A stretch of 64,000 nt of DNA from Enterobacter sp. JBIWA008 (GTDB lineage Bacteria; Pseudomonadota; Gammaproteobacteria; Enterobacterales; Enterobacteriaceae). Location: NCBI RefSeq assembly GCF_019968765.1, contig NZ_CP074149.1, positions 1,240,001 through 1,304,000 of the forward strand, written 5' to 3'. Each line of letters opens with the position of its first letter. The stretch's first letter is position 1. Under the pieces are notes generated by a model. The model was given only the letters and a program-made list of their open reading frames with translations. It was not told the origin of the DNA and did no database searches. A program made the translations under genes and the position numbers. Positions 1 to 8,212 of the stretch are shown one piece after another.

Positions 1-187
1 GGCAGACGGCGAAGGCCACGCCGTAGAGCGCGACAATCAGCTCCAGCTCGGTGGCGGTGGCGTGCAGCGAATGGGTGATGGCGTCCAGCGCCACGTTGGT
101 GATTGAGGTATCAATCATCGGCAGCATCTGGCCGGTTAATAGCAAAATCAGGCCAGCGCGGCCCGGTGAAACAACTGACGTATTCAT
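1..187 (-). CDS. MFS transporter, probable DHA2 drug exporter (5' part only)
   Basis: The gene starts at an ATG on the minus strand (complement of 185-187) and leaves the window at base 1, so only about 62 residues are visible. They hold the first membrane segment and the start of the second. The motif LPMIDTSITNVAL after the first helix is the pattern of 14-helix DHA2 drug/proton antiporters (compare the L-D-x-T-V-N-V-A-L motif of that family). It is divergent from the XRE-type regulator at 295, which probably controls it from the shared dyads at 212-270. The substrate cannot be told from this fragment. Confidence 0.8.
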   Translation of the reverse strand, partial: MNTSVVSPGRAGLILLLTGQMLPMIDTSITNVALDAITHSLHATATELELIVALYGVAFAVC

Positions 188-211
188 GGTAACTCCATTG
201 CGTCATTCATC

Positions 212-270
212 AGATGGTCGTAGCATCAACCATCTAATAAACGGGTACCAGTTCTTGCTTATACTGGTAC
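212..270. promoter_or_regulatory. Two dyads in the divergent MFS/regulator promoter region
   Basis: Two perfect inverted repeats lie between the divergent genes. The first is AGATGGT (212-218) and ACCATCT (229-235); the second is GTACCAGT (245-252) and ACTGGTAC (263-270). Both have exactly 10 bases between the arms, and their centres are 34 bp apart. All half-sites share TGGT/ACCA. They are probable operators for the regulator at 295; the binding assignment is inference. Confidence 0.5.
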
Positions 271-294
271 TGGCACTACCATGCAGGGGGATTT

Positions 295-1164
295 ATGGCA
301 TTGATGTCTGAACCCGTCGTCTCTCTTCAGGATGACACCCGAAAACAGCTGGGGGCATTTTTACGCGCGCGACGCGAAAGCCTCGATCCGCAGCGTCTTG
401 GCCTGCCGCGCAGCGGTCGTCGCCGCACGCCGGGTCTGCGCCGTGAAGAGGTGGCGATGCTTGCTGACGTGGGCGTGACCTGGTACACCTGGCTTGAGCA
501 GGGCAGGGACGTCAATCCGTCCAGCGCGGTGATGGCGGCCGTGGCAAAAGCGCTGCAATGCACTCCAACCGAGGCCCGGCACCTGTTTGTGTTAGCGGGC
601 TTACCGCCGGGTGAAGCGCCGCAGGCGGTCTGCTGCGAGGGCATCAGCGAAGGCACCCGGCGCCTGCTTGATACGCTGATGCCGAAACCCGCCAGCATTC
701 AGAAACCTAACTTCGATATCGTGGCGTGGAACGACAGCTTCGGGCACCTGATGGGCGTCGATTTCAATGACATCCCTCCCGAAGACCGCAACTGTATCTA
801 CCTGTTCCTCACCCATCCGGCGTGGCGCGCGCGTCTCGGCAGACGCGACGACGTGCTGCCCATATTTGTTTCCTATTTCCGGGCGGCGATGGCCGAGCAC
901 CGGGGCGATCCGCTGTGGGAGGCCAAACTGGCGCGCTTCTTTGCGGTGTCGGAAGAGTTTAAAACCCTGTGGCGCCAGCGCAACGACGTGCGCGGCGTGG
1001 AGAACCAGCTCAAGCTGTTTACCCATCCCGAGCTGGGGGATTTTACGCTGCAGCAGATGTACTGGTACTCCGCGCCGCGAAACGGGTCGCGGCTGCTGGT
1101 GTATTTGCCGGTGGATGAGGCAGGGGAGCGGGCGATGGACTGGCTGGCGGCGCAGGGGAAATAA
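295..1164 (+). CDS. XRE-family regulator with MmyB-like ligand-binding domain
   Basis: A 289-residue DNA-binding protein. Residues about 15-100 form an XRE helix-turn-helix of the type seen in MmyB-like regulators (LGAFLRARRESLDP, then RTPGLRREEVAMLADVGVTW, then YTWLEQGRDVNPS). Residues about 115-285 match the PAS-like ligand-binding half of this family (PNFDIVAWNDSF, HPELGDFTLQQ). A GGGGG tract just before 295 supports this start; an in-frame ATG at 304 is possible. Family members usually repress a neighbouring oxidoreductase or exporter gene, here the divergent MFS gene. The inducer is unknown. Confidence 0.85.
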   Translation: MALMSEPVVSLQDDTRKQLGAFLRARRESLDPQRLGLPRSGRRRTPGLRREEVAMLADVGVTWYTWLEQGRDVNPSSAVMAAVAKALQCTPTEARHLFVLAGLPPGEAPQAVCCEGISEGTRRLLDTLMPKPASIQKPNFDIVAWNDSFGHLMGVDFNDIPPEDRNCIYLFLTHPAWRARLGRRDDVLPIFVSYFRAAMAEHRGDPLWEAKLARFFAVSEEFKTLWRQRNDVRGVENQLKLFTHPELGDFTLQQMYWYSAPRNGSRLLVYLPVDEAGERAMDWLAAQGK

Positions 1165-1289
1165 GTTTTTGCGAGGTACTTTCAGGAAATAAGAGCCGTA
1201 TCTGCTGAGTGGAGAGAACTGGCGTAATGTGGGGGTAACTTAAACCCATCACTGAATCGGCATCATTTCGACGGGGTGTTAAAAAGCGT

Positions 1290-1318
1290 AACGGGCCACA
1301 CAGAGCGGCCCGTTTTGT
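1290..1318. terminator. Bidirectional terminator between regulator and nfsB
   Basis: AACGGGCC (1290-1297) pairs with GGCCCGTT (1307-1314) across a 9-base loop. TTTTGTTT follows on the plus strand, and on the minus strand the stem is followed a few bases later by CTTTTT. It sits directly after the nfsB stop codon, so it can end transcription of both converging genes. Confidence 0.75.
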
Positions 1319-1972
1319 TTAGCACTCGGTCACAATCGTGCTCAGCGGCAGGCGAGACTTCGGCAGCGTGGCGTTGAAATCTTCCACGCTGTGGTGCCCA
1401 ACCGGTACCACCACCAGGCTGGTAAAGCCTTTCTCTTTCAGGCCAAACTCTTCGTCGAGAATAGCGGAGTCGAAACCTTCAATCGGTACCGCGTCCAGAC
1501 CCATCGCGCCTACGCCCAGCAGGAAGTTGCCGACGTTCAGGTAAACCTGCTTCGCCATCCACTGGTCGTCATCTTTCAGATCCACACGGTGCATGTCGGC
1601 GAAGTAGGTGCGGCCCTTATGGTTCGCGGCTTTGGCTTCCGGTGTGTTAAAACGGCCATCGGCCTCTTCCTGATCCACGACGCGCTCCAGCCAGGCATCG
1701 TCCATCGCCGTTTTCGCGCAGAACACCACCACGTGAGAGGCGTCCAGCATTTTGCGTTCGTTGAACACATAGGTACCTGCGGCGGATTTCGCCACGCGCG
1801 CTTTACCTTCCTCGGTGCTGGCTACAATAAAGTGCCACGGCTGGGAGTTGGTGCTGGACGGGCTGTACTGCAGCAGGGTTTTGATTTTTTCTGCTTCTTC
1901 AGCGGTCAGTTTTTTAGTCGGATCGAACGCCTTGGTGGAGTGGCGTTTCAGTGCAACAGAAATGATATCCAT
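1319..1972 (-). CDS. nfsB: Oxygen-insensitive NAD(P)H nitroreductase / dihydropteridine reductase NfsB
   Basis: FMN-dependent cytosolic nitroreductase that reduces nitroaromatics, quinones and nitrofurans in two-electron steps. The 217-residue product has exactly the length of E. coli NfsB and starts [17 protein letters not shown]. Family landmarks include the FMN-contacting RHSTKAFD near the N terminus, [18 protein letters not shown] and [15 protein letters not shown] longer frame runs upstream to 2044, but the ATG at 1972 matches the family start and follows an AGGAGTT ribosome site. Its place next to ybdF is the E. coli order. Loss of this enzyme is a known route to nitrofurantoin resistance in enterobacteria. 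Confidence 0.96.
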   Translation of the reverse strand: MDIISVALKRHSTKAFDPTKKLTAEEAEKIKTLLQYSPSSTNSQPWHFIVASTEEGKARVAKSAAGTYVFNERKMLDASHVVVFCAKTAMDDAWLERVVDQEEADGRFNTPEAKAANHKGRTYFADMHRVDLKDDDQWMAKQVYLNVGNFLLGVGAMGLDAVPIEGFDSAILDEEFGLKEKGFTSLVVVPVGHHSVEDFNATLPKSRLPLSTIVTEC

Positions 1973-2072
1973 AACAACTCCTGGTGATGAAATTCGCCCG
2001 CGTGCGGGCGCGAAAGGTGAGCAGATTATCGCGCGAAGCGGCAAAAGATAAGTGCAATTCGAGCGCTTAATC

Positions 2073-2091
2073 TGTTCGTCTCAGACGAACA
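2073..2091. other. Hairpin between ybdF and nfsB
   Basis: TGTTCGTC (2073-2080) and GACGAACA (2084-2091) form a perfect 8-bp stem with a 3-base loop directly after the ybdF stop codon. No T tract follows in the minus direction, so it is more likely an mRNA 3'-end or processing hairpin than a strong intrinsic terminator. Confidence 0.5.
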
Positions 2092-2092
2092 A

Positions 2093-2461
2093 TCAGGCCG
2101 ACCGGATCCACTTCTGGTCTTTTTTCGGCAGTTTATCCACCACCAGATGCCAGGAATCATTGATGAGGTCGGTAACCAGTTCCGGCGTCACGTCGTCAGT
2201 GCCGTAAAGGGAAATCCAGTGCTTTTTACTCAGATGGTAACCCGGCTCTATCCCGCGATAGATCTGCTGATTTAACAGCGATTTCTCCGGGTCTGACTTC
2301 AGGCTGACGTGCGGCCGCCCGTGCGCGACCGCGACGATCATGAAAATCTTACCGCCCACTTTAAACACGTCAAACTCCGGCCCAAACGGCCAGCAGTGTT
2401 CGGTGAACGGCAGTTCCAGCGCCACGCGTTTTGCGTGCTCCTGCAACGTTTTACTGTCCAT
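2093..2461 (-). CDS. ybdF: YbdF, MmcQ/YjbR-family protein
   Basis: A 122-residue soluble protein of the MmcQ/YjbR (DUF419) family, the same length as E. coli YbdF. Typical family features are the N-terminal [19 protein letters not shown], a central FKVGGKIF strand and the basic end LPKKDQKWI. YjbR-like folds resemble a double-wing DNA-binding fold, but no function is established for YbdF. The ATG at 2461 lies inside the end of ramR (11-bp overlap, ATGGACAGTAA), so the two are probably translationally coupled. A longer frame without a better start was rejected. Confidence 0.9.
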   Translation of the reverse strand: MDSKTLQEHAKRVALELPFTEHCWPFGPEFDVFKVGGKIFMIVAVAHGRPHVSLKSDPEKSLLNQQIYRGIEPGYHLSKKHWISLYGTDDVTPELVTDLINDSWHLVVDKLPKKDQKWIRSA

Positions 2462-3041
2462 CGCTATCCTCCTGAGCCAGCCCGCGCCACATGGCCTCAA
2501 AACCCAGCGCTTTAAAATCGACGGCCCGTGACGGATCGCGGGTGGCAAACTCCATGGTGGTTTCCGCCAGCGATAAGAAAAGCGCATCGCCAAACGTTTT
2601 AAATTCATCTGACATAAACACTGGGCGCACCGAGCGGCGGCAGAGTTCATGCAGCTCCGGGAACATCTCCTTCACCGCCTGTTCCGTTTCGGCGCTCAGC
2701 TTTTCACTGACGCCAATCTGGCGGATCGCCGCATGAGCAACGGGGTTACGAATCCCCCAGTCCACGTAGCTGTTCCAGATATTGCGGGTATGTTCTTTAG
2801 GCAGCGTGATGGTGCGATCGAGGTTCGCCAGCATGGTCTGGCAGAGATCCTGCTTCAGGTGCAGATAGAGGGCATTCAGCAGATCGTCTTTAGTGGGAAA
2901 GTAGCGAAACAGGGTCCCTTCGGCGACGCCCGCGTTACGGGCGATTAACGCCGTTGAGGCGGCGATACCTGACTGAGCAAATGCCGCCGTTGCTGCTTCC
3001 AGTAAGGCCTGTTTTTTGTCTTCACTCTTCGGACGTGCCAC
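2451..3041 (-). CDS. ramR: TetR-family repressor RamR
   Basis: Local repressor of ramA. The 196-residue protein has a TetR helix-turn-helix at about residues 8-55 ([20 protein letters not shown], then [21 protein letters not shown]), followed by an all-helical ligand-binding half. The chosen start is a GTG at 3041 behind AGGGGGA; an upstream extension to 3104 is in frame but has no ribosome site. It is divergent from romA-ramA, and its operator at 3158-3177 overlaps the romA promoter. The gene is intact here with no frameshift or stop. Loss-of-function ramR mutations are a known cause of ramA overexpression and multidrug resistance in Salmonella, Klebsiella and Enterobacter. Confidence 0.93.
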   Translation of the reverse strand: MARPKSEDKKQALLEAATAAFAQSGIAASTALIARNAGVAEGTLFRYFPTKDDLLNALYLHLKQDLCQTMLANLDRTITLPKEHTRNIWNSYVDWGIRNPVAHAAIRQIGVSEKLSAETEQAVKEMFPELHELCRRSVRPVFMSDEFKTFGDALFLSLAETTMEFATRDPSRAVDFKALGFEAMWRGLAQEDSDGQ

Positions 3042-3131
3042 TAAATTTTTCCCCCTGTCAATTGTAAAAAACCTGATTGAAACACGTGCTTTGACACGCT
3101 GCAACGCGGAATGTCAAAGATCGAAAACGTC

Positions 3132-3177
3132 TTGACGACTTTATCATCATATCTATAATGAGTGCCTACTCACTCAT
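3132..3177 (+). promoter_or_regulatory. romA-ramA promoter with RamR operator
   Basis: TTGACG (3132-3137) and TATAAT (3154-3159) form a near-consensus sigma-70 promoter with a 16-bp spacer. The palindrome ATGAGTG (3158-3164), 6 bases, CACTCAT (3171-3177) overlaps the -10 box and the predicted start of transcription. ATGAGTG-N6-CACTCAT is the RamR site described in Salmonella, so repression by steric block is expected. Confidence 0.9.
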
Positions 3178-3231
3178 AATCAAGTTTACCCCGCGCAAAC
3201 TATCGGATGGGGCGCGTTTTCGGGTCAGGAT

Positions 3232-4335
3232 ATGAAAAAACCTCTCTTCATCTGCGTGGTGTTAATCATGATTATTGCTTCAGCTGCGAGTTTACCGTTT
3301 GTCCTGAATGCCGGATTTGGCCAGCCACCGCAGGGTGAGCAGCTCACTGAAGTGGAGGCCTCCCCCCAGTATCGCGACGGGAAATTCCACAATACGCTGC
3401 CGACGCCGGGTTATAACGGCGACAAAAATATGCTGGTCGCGATGTGGGAGTTTCTGACCAAAAAAACCGAAAACGCGCGCCCGGCCCGGCCGTTGCCGCT
3501 GGTGAAAACCGATCTTGCGAGCCTGCCGCTGGAGCAGGACACCCTGGTGTGGCTCGGTCACTCCTCGTGGTACCTGCAGCTCGCAGGCAAACGCATCCTG
3601 ATTGACCCGGTGCTCGGCAACTACGCCGCGCCGTTCTCGTTCCTGAATAAAGCCTTTGCCGGGGAGTATCCGTGGCGCGCTGAAAGCATGCCGGATATCG
3701 ACCTGCTGATTATCTCGCACGATCACTACGATCATCTGGATTACGCCACCATCAGGGCGTTACTCCCGAAGGTGAAGCGCGTGGTGACGCCGCTGGGCGT
3801 GGGATCCCACCTGCGCTACTGGGGAATGAAGCCTGAGATTATTGACGAGCGCGACTGGAACCAGTCGGTACGCATCAGCGAGGAACTGACGGTGCATATT
3901 CTGCCGGCGCGCCACTTCTCCGGGCGCGGCATCAAGCGCGATCGGACCTTGTGGGGCAGCTTTATGTTCGTCACGCCAGAGCAGAAGGTTTACTACAGCG
4001 GGGACTCCGGTTACGGTCCGCATTTCAAGGCCATCGGCGAGCAGTTTAAGGGCGTGGACGTCGCCATCATGGAAAACGGCCAGTACGACCAGGACTGGAA
4101 GTACATCCACATGCTGCCGGAGGAAACGGCGCAGGCCTCGGCGGATCTGAACGCAAAAGCCGTGGTGCCCGGGCATAACGGGCGCTTCGTGCTGGCGAAA
4201 CATGCCTGGAACGATCCGCTGATCCAGCTGGCAAAAGCCAGCAAGAATAAAAACTATCGGCTACTGACGCCGGCGCTGGGCGAGCCCGTCCGGGTGAGTG
4301 ACGCCACGCAAACCTTTCGCGCGTGGTGGGAATAA
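3232..4335 (+). CDS. romA: MBL-fold metallo-hydrolase RomA
   Basis: A 367-residue protein with an N-terminal membrane segment or uncleaved signal (KPLFICVVLIMIIASAASL), which suggests membrane or periplasmic location. The metallo-beta-lactamase fold is clear: the zinc motif HDHYDHLD has His163, His165, Asp167 and His168, with later ligand regions at LPARHFSGRG, YYSGDSGYG and VVPGHNGRF. It resembles the UlaG/NAPE-PLD-like branch rather than true beta-lactamases. It is co-transcribed with ramA, whose start lies 33 bases downstream. The name comes from 'reduced outer membrane protein' in E. cloacae; whether that effect came from RomA itself or from the linked ramA is uncertain. Substrate unknown. 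Confidence 0.92.
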   Translation: MKKPLFICVVLIMIIASAASLPFVLNAGFGQPPQGEQLTEVEASPQYRDGKFHNTLPTPGYNGDKNMLVAMWEFLTKKTENARPARPLPLVKTDLASLPLEQDTLVWLGHSSWYLQLAGKRILIDPVLGNYAAPFSFLNKAFAGEYPWRAESMPDIDLLIISHDHYDHLDYATIRALLPKVKRVVTPLGVGSHLRYWGMKPEIIDERDWNQSVRISEELTVHILPARHFSGRGIKRDRTLWGSFMFVTPEQKVYYSGDSGYGPHFKAIGEQFKGVDVAIMENGQYDQDWKYIHMLPEETAQASADLNAKAVVPGHNGRFVLAKHAWNDPLIQLAKASKNKNYRLLTPALGEPVRVSDATQTFRAWWE

Positions 4336-4367
4336 TGTTTAAGCGAGAAGCAGAGGGGGACAGCTGT

Positions 4368-4709
4368 ATGACCATTTCCGCTCAAGTCATCGACACTATC
4401 GTCGAATGGATCGACGACAATCTGCACCAGCCATTACGTATAGAAGAGATTGCCCGCCACGCGGGTTACTCGAAGTGGCACCTGCAGCGGTTATTTATGC
4501 AGTACAAAGGGGAGAGCCTGGGGCGTTATATCCGTGAACGCAAGCTGCTGCTGGCGGCGCGCGATCTGCGTGAATCCGACGCTCGCGTGTACGACATCTG
4601 CCTGCGTTACGGGTTTGACTCGCAGCAGACGTTTACCCGTATCTTCACCCGTACGTTTAACCAGCCGCCTGGCGCGTACCGCAAGGAAAACCACGGTCAG
4701 GCGCATTGA
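4368..4709 (+). CDS. ramA: AraC/XylS-family multidrug resistance activator RamA
   Basis: A 113-residue single-domain AraC activator of the MarA/SoxS/Rob group. It carries both helix-turn-helices: residues about 18-45 (LRIEEIARHAGYSKWHLQRLF) and about 70-95 (VYDICLRYGFDSQQTFTRIF). The ATG at 4368 follows GAGGGGGA and gives the family length; an in-frame extension begins inside romA at 4323. RamA is known to activate acrAB-tolC and micF, lowering porin content. It is expressed from the promoter before romA under RamR control, and the following terminator isolates it from ybdJ. Confidence 0.95.
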   Translation: MTISAQVIDTIVEWIDDNLHQPLRIEEIARHAGYSKWHLQRLFMQYKGESLGRYIRERKLLLAARDLRESDARVYDICLRYGFDSQQTFTRIFTRTFNQPPGAYRKENHGQAH

Positions 4710-4719
4710 ACGTAAACCT

Positions 4720-4760
4720 AAAAAAGCCGGGTCAGGCGAAGCCGCCACCCGGCTTTTTTA
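4720..4760 (+). terminator. ramA intrinsic terminator
   Basis: AAAAAGCCGGGT (4721-4732) pairs with ACCCGGCTTTTTT (4747-4759). The 14-base loop contains a further GGCG/CGCC pairing. A-rich 5' and T-rich 3' flanks make it usable in both directions; ybdJ ends just beyond it on the other strand. Confidence 0.9.
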
Positions 4761-4765
4761 TTGGC

Positions 4766-5014
4766 TCACGATGCCAGTGAAAACCAGCGGCGCCAGACGA
4801 AACGCAGCACGAAGAATTCGATGGCACCCAGCAGTAAAAACCACACGCAGAACAGAATGGTGTAAAGCTGATTCAGATCGACCATGTGAAAGGTCTGTAC
4901 CAGCTTCTGCGCCAGCACCAGACCCAGCGACGGCGCGGGTAACAGCAGGCAGGAGATCAGCGCCAGCAGTAAAATGCCGCCTGCCGTAAGCAGCGATTCT
5001 AACGGGTGTTTCAT
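4766..5014 (-). CDS. ybdJ: YbdJ, small inner-membrane protein
   Basis: An 82-residue protein with two predicted membrane helices (about residues 10-30 and 48-70), of the YbdJ/DUF1158 type. It keeps the YbdJ features of an MKHPLESLL start and the C-terminal VLRFVWRRW. No function is known. In E. coli ybdJ lies between ybdF and ybdK; here it is separated from ybdF by ramR-romA-ramA and from ybdK by the ATPase and efflux genes, so it marks the break points of two insertions. Confidence 0.88.
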   Translation of the reverse strand: MKHPLESLLTAGGILLLALISCLLLPAPSLGLVLAQKLVQTFHMVDLNQLYTILFCVWFLLLGAIEFFVLRFVWRRWFSLAS

Positions 5015-5184
5015 CGTAATGTTAATCGTCAGTTAAAAATGTCATTGTCCGGCATCCTGTAACGTAAAGCAATATCAGCGGCTCAGGCGTTATTGAATAA
5101 AACGAAGATATTATTTTGCGAATAAATAACAAAATAAGACCCGGCATTTATATTAATATCGCGTTATGTAAATAAATGTCTTTA

Positions 5185-5295
5185 TCAGGAAAATAATTTT
5201 ACAAAAGTATAGGTGCTATAACCAATTAACGTGGCAATAACAATGGCCGCGATAACGTATAACACCAGTCGGCGTCCGCGATAAATACCCCACAT
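5185..5295 (-). CDS. Small single-pass membrane protein (36 aa), unrecognised
   Basis: A short reading frame that starts MWGIYRGRRLVLYVIAAIVI and ends with a short C-terminal tail. After a basic N terminus (R6, R8, R9) there is one hydrophobic helix at about residues 10-26, then a polar, aromatic tail ending in VKLFS. The ATG at 5295 follows GAGGGGGAACC, one of the strongest ribosome sites in the window. The surrounding DNA is AT-rich and otherwise empty, yet the frame stays open. Positive-inside rules predict a cytoplasmic N terminus. It is transcribed divergently from the P-type ATPase at 5493; small membrane proteins often modulate neighbouring transporters, but that role is inference. Confidence 0.68.
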   Translation of the reverse strand: MWGIYRGRRLVLYVIAAIVIATLIGYSTYTFVKLFS

Positions 5296-5492
5296 GGTTC
5301 CCCCTCGTTTAGCATTGGTTTAGAAATATTTTGTAAAAATCAGCGTGTCGAAATAATTTTAATTAATTTTGAATAACCCAGTAGTAAATATATTGCGGTA
5401 GATCAATTTTACCCGCAAGACTTTAAAATGAATTTATTTAAGCCAGAAAGGAATTCAGGCTTCTGTTCACCGGATATTGAAGGAAAAATACG

Positions 5493-8201
5493 ATGACCGA
5501 AAAAAAATTGTCCCCAAACGTGCCGCCTTCCGGCGGGCTGGCATACCAGCAGACCGTAGAGCAGGTGCTTACTCACACGCAGAGCCAGGCCAGCGGTCTG
5601 GATCGCGCAGAGGCGCAGCTGCGTCTGCAAAAAACAGGGCCGAACGCGCTGCCGGAGAAAAAAGGCAAACCCGCCTGGCTGCGTTTCTTAGCCCATTTTA
5701 ATGATGTGCTGATTTATGTCCTGCTGGCCGCCGCCGTATTAACGGCAGTAATGGGCCACTGGGTTGATACGCTGGTTATTTTGGGCGTCGCGGTAATCAA
5801 TGCCTTAATTGGTCATATTCAGGAAAGCAACGCGGAAAAATCCCTGAAGAGTATTCGCAATATGCTCTCCAGCGAGGCGCGCGTTATTCGTAACGGCAGC
5901 CACGAAACTATACCCACAACTGAAATAGTCCCGGGCGATATTATTGTATTACGCGCGGGGGATCGTATTCCGGCGGATATGCGTTTAATTGAAGCGCATA
6001 ATTTACGGGTGGAAGAGGCGATTCTGACCGGTGAATCCACCGTGGTGGATAAACACGTTAATTCGCTGAGCGGCGAATTACCGCTGGGCGATCGTACCAA
6101 TATGGTGTTCTCCGGGACGACCGTGAGCGCGGGCGGCGGTGTCGGCGTAGTCACCGCGACCGGTAAGGATACGGAGCTTGGCCACATCAACCAGATGATG
6201 GCGGGCATCGAAAAGCACCGCACGCCGCTGCTGGTGCAGATGGACAAGCTGGGTAAAGCGATCTTCGCCATTATCCTGGCAATGATGGCCGCGCTGTTTG
6301 TCTTCAGCCTGGTGTTCCGCGAGATCCCGATGGGCGAGCTGCTGCTCTCCCTGATTAGCCTGGCGGTGGCCTCCGTACCGGAAGGTCTGCCGGCGATTAT
6401 CTCCATCATCCTCTCTCTGGGCGTGCAGGCGATGGCGCGCAAGCGGGCGATTATCCGCAAGCTGCCGACGGTTGAAACGCTCGGCGCGATGACCGTGGTC
6501 TGCTCGGATAAAACCGGCACCCTGACCATGAATGAGATGACGGTCAAAGCCATCATTACCGCTGACGTCTGCTACCGCGTGGACGGCAACAGCTACGAGC
6601 CGGTGGGCAACATCTACCTGGAAGGCAGCGACGAGCCGGTGCAGATCCAGCCGGGCACGGTGCTGGAGCAGTACCTGCGCACTATAGATCTGTGTAACGA
6701 CAGCCAGCTGATTCAGGACGAGCACGGCCTGTGGGGCATCACCGGTGGCCCAACCGAGGGCGCGCTGAAGGTGCTGGCGGCGAAGGCCAGCCTTGAGCCG
6801 GTGATGACCACGCTGGTTAACAAGATCCCGTTCGACTCGCAGTACAAGTACATGAGCACCCACTACCAGATTGGCGGTGAGGAGCAGATCCTGATCACCG
6901 GCGCGCCGGACGTCATTTTCGCCCTGTGCGCGCAGCAGCAGACCCGTAACGGTGTGGAAGCCTTCAACCGCGCGTACTGGGAAAGCGAGATGGAGCGCTA
7001 TGCGCGTCAGGGGCTGCGCATGGTGGCCGCGGCGTTCAAGCCGGCGAACGGCGAGCAGGAACTGACGCACGACGATCTGAGCCACGGCCTGATCTTCCTC
7101 GGCATCGCCGGGATGATGGATCCGCCGCGTCCGGAAGCCATTGACGCGATTAACGCCTGCCAGCAGGCGGGGATCCGCGTGAAGATGATCACCGGGGATC
7201 ACCCGCAGACGGCGATGAGCATCGGCCAGATGCTGGGGATCACCAACAGCGAGCAGGCGGTCACCGGCTACGAGCTGGAGAAGATGGACGACGCCGCGCT
7301 GGCGGAAGCCGCGGTGAAGTATGACATCTTCGCCCGTACCAGCCCGGAGCATAAGCTGCGCCTGGTAAAAGCGCTGCAGGACAAAGGCGAAATCGTCGGC
7401 ATGACCGGTGACGGCGTGAACGACGCCCCGGCGCTGCGTCAGGCTGACGTGGGCATCGCGATGGGCATCAAGGGCACGGAAGTGACCAAAGAGGCGGCGG
7501 ACATGGTCCTGACGGACGATAACTTCGCCACCATCGCCAGCGCGGTGAAAGAGGGGCGTCGCGTTTACGACAACCTGAAGAAGACCATCCTGTTCATCAT
7601 GCCGACCAACCTCGCGCAGGGGCTGCTGATTGTGATTGCGCTGCTGGCGGGGAACATCATTCCGCTGACGCCGGTGCTGATTCTGTGGATGAACATGGCC
7701 ACCTCCGCCACGCTCTCCTTCGGCCTGGCCTTTGAGGCCGCCGAGCGCAACATCATGCGCCGCCCGCCGCGCCAGACCGGGCAGCACGTGATGGACGCCT
7801 ACGCCGTCTGGCGCGTGGCCTTCGTTGGCACCATGATTGCCATCGCCGCCTTTGCGCTGGAAGCCTGGCTGGCGCCGCGCGGCCACAGCGCGGAGTTCAT
7901 CCGCACCGTGCTGCTGCAGATGCTGGTCTGCGCCCAGTGGGTATACATGATTAACTGCCGCAACACCGAAGGGTTCTCCCTGAACCGCGGCCTGCTGGCG
8001 AACAAAGGGATCTGGCTGGTGACGGGCGTGTTGTTCCTGCTCCAGGCGGCGATCATCTACCTGCCGTTTATGCAGATGCTGTTCGGCACCGAAGCGCTGC
8101 CGCTGCGCTACTGGTTTGTGACCCTGGCGGTGGCGGGCGTGATGTTCTTCGTCGTCGAAATCGAGAAGCGACTGACCCGCAGGTTCCGTAAGGCTGCATA
8201 A
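5493..8201 (+). CDS. P-type cation-transporting ATPase, SERCA-like (P2) type
   Basis: A 902-residue pump with full domain order: N-terminal cation-ATPase region (about 20-85), actuator with TGES (179-182), phosphorylation site DKTGTLT with Asp339, nucleotide domain, hinge TGDGVND (638-644) and a six-helix C-terminal bundle. The helix-4 motif VASVPEGLPA keeps Glu297. Aligned without gaps to the calcium pump from memory, helix 5 keeps Asn706 but has Gln709 where SERCA has Glu771, and helix 6 keeps Asn734 and Thr737 but has Ser738 where SERCA has Asp800. Transport of Ca2+ is therefore doubtful; the ion is unknown. AAGGA precedes the start. It may share a promoter region with the small membrane protein, and the RND genes follow after a repeat. 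Confidence 0.9.
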   Translation: MTEKKLSPNVPPSGGLAYQQTVEQVLTHTQSQASGLDRAEAQLRLQKTGPNALPEKKGKPAWLRFLAHFNDVLIYVLLAAAVLTAVMGHWVDTLVILGVAVINALIGHIQESNAEKSLKSIRNMLSSEARVIRNGSHETIPTTEIVPGDIIVLRAGDRIPADMRLIEAHNLRVEEAILTGESTVVDKHVNSLSGELPLGDRTNMVFSGTTVSAGGGVGVVTATGKDTELGHINQMMAGIEKHRTPLLVQMDKLGKAIFAIILAMMAALFVFSLVFREIPMGELLLSLISLAVASVPEGLPAIISIILSLGVQAMARKRAIIRKLPTVETLGAMTVVCSDKTGTLTMNEMTVKAIITADVCYRVDGNSYEPVGNIYLEGSDEPVQIQPGTVLEQYLRTIDLCNDSQLIQDEHGLWGITGGPTEGALKVLAAKASLEPVMTTLVNKIPFDSQYKYMSTHYQIGGEEQILITGAPDVIFALCAQQQTRNGVEAFNRAYWESEMERYARQGLRMVAAAFKPANGEQELTHDDLSHGLIFLGIAGMMDPPRPEAIDAINACQQAGIRVKMITGDHPQTAMSIGQMLGITNSEQAVTGYELEKMDDAALAEAAVKYDIFARTSPEHKLRLVKALQDKGEIVGMTGDGVNDAPALRQADVGIAMGIKGTEVTKEAADMVLTDDNFATIASAVKEGRRVYDNLKKTILFIMPTNLAQGLLIVIALLAGNIIPLTPVLILWMNMATSATLSFGLAFEAAERNIMRRPPRQTGQHVMDAYAVWRVAFVGTMIAIAAFALEAWLAPRGHSAEFIRTVLLQMLVCAQWVYMINCRNTEGFSLNRGLLANKGIWLVTGVLFLLQAAIIYLPFMQMLFGTEALPLRYWFVTLAVAGVMFFVVEIEKRLTRRFRKAA

Positions 8202-8212
8202 CCTAAACCTTA

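Noticed and set aside
3292..3735. 147-codon minus-strand frame inside romA
   Set aside because: Antisense to the zinc-hydrolase coding region, which keeps all metal ligands.
6078..7886. 602-codon open frame on the minus strand inside the ATPase gene
   Set aside because: It is antisense to a fully conserved P-type ATPase and has a low-complexity His/Arg/Gln-rich composition typical of shadows of GC-rich genes; no ribosome site or family resemblance.
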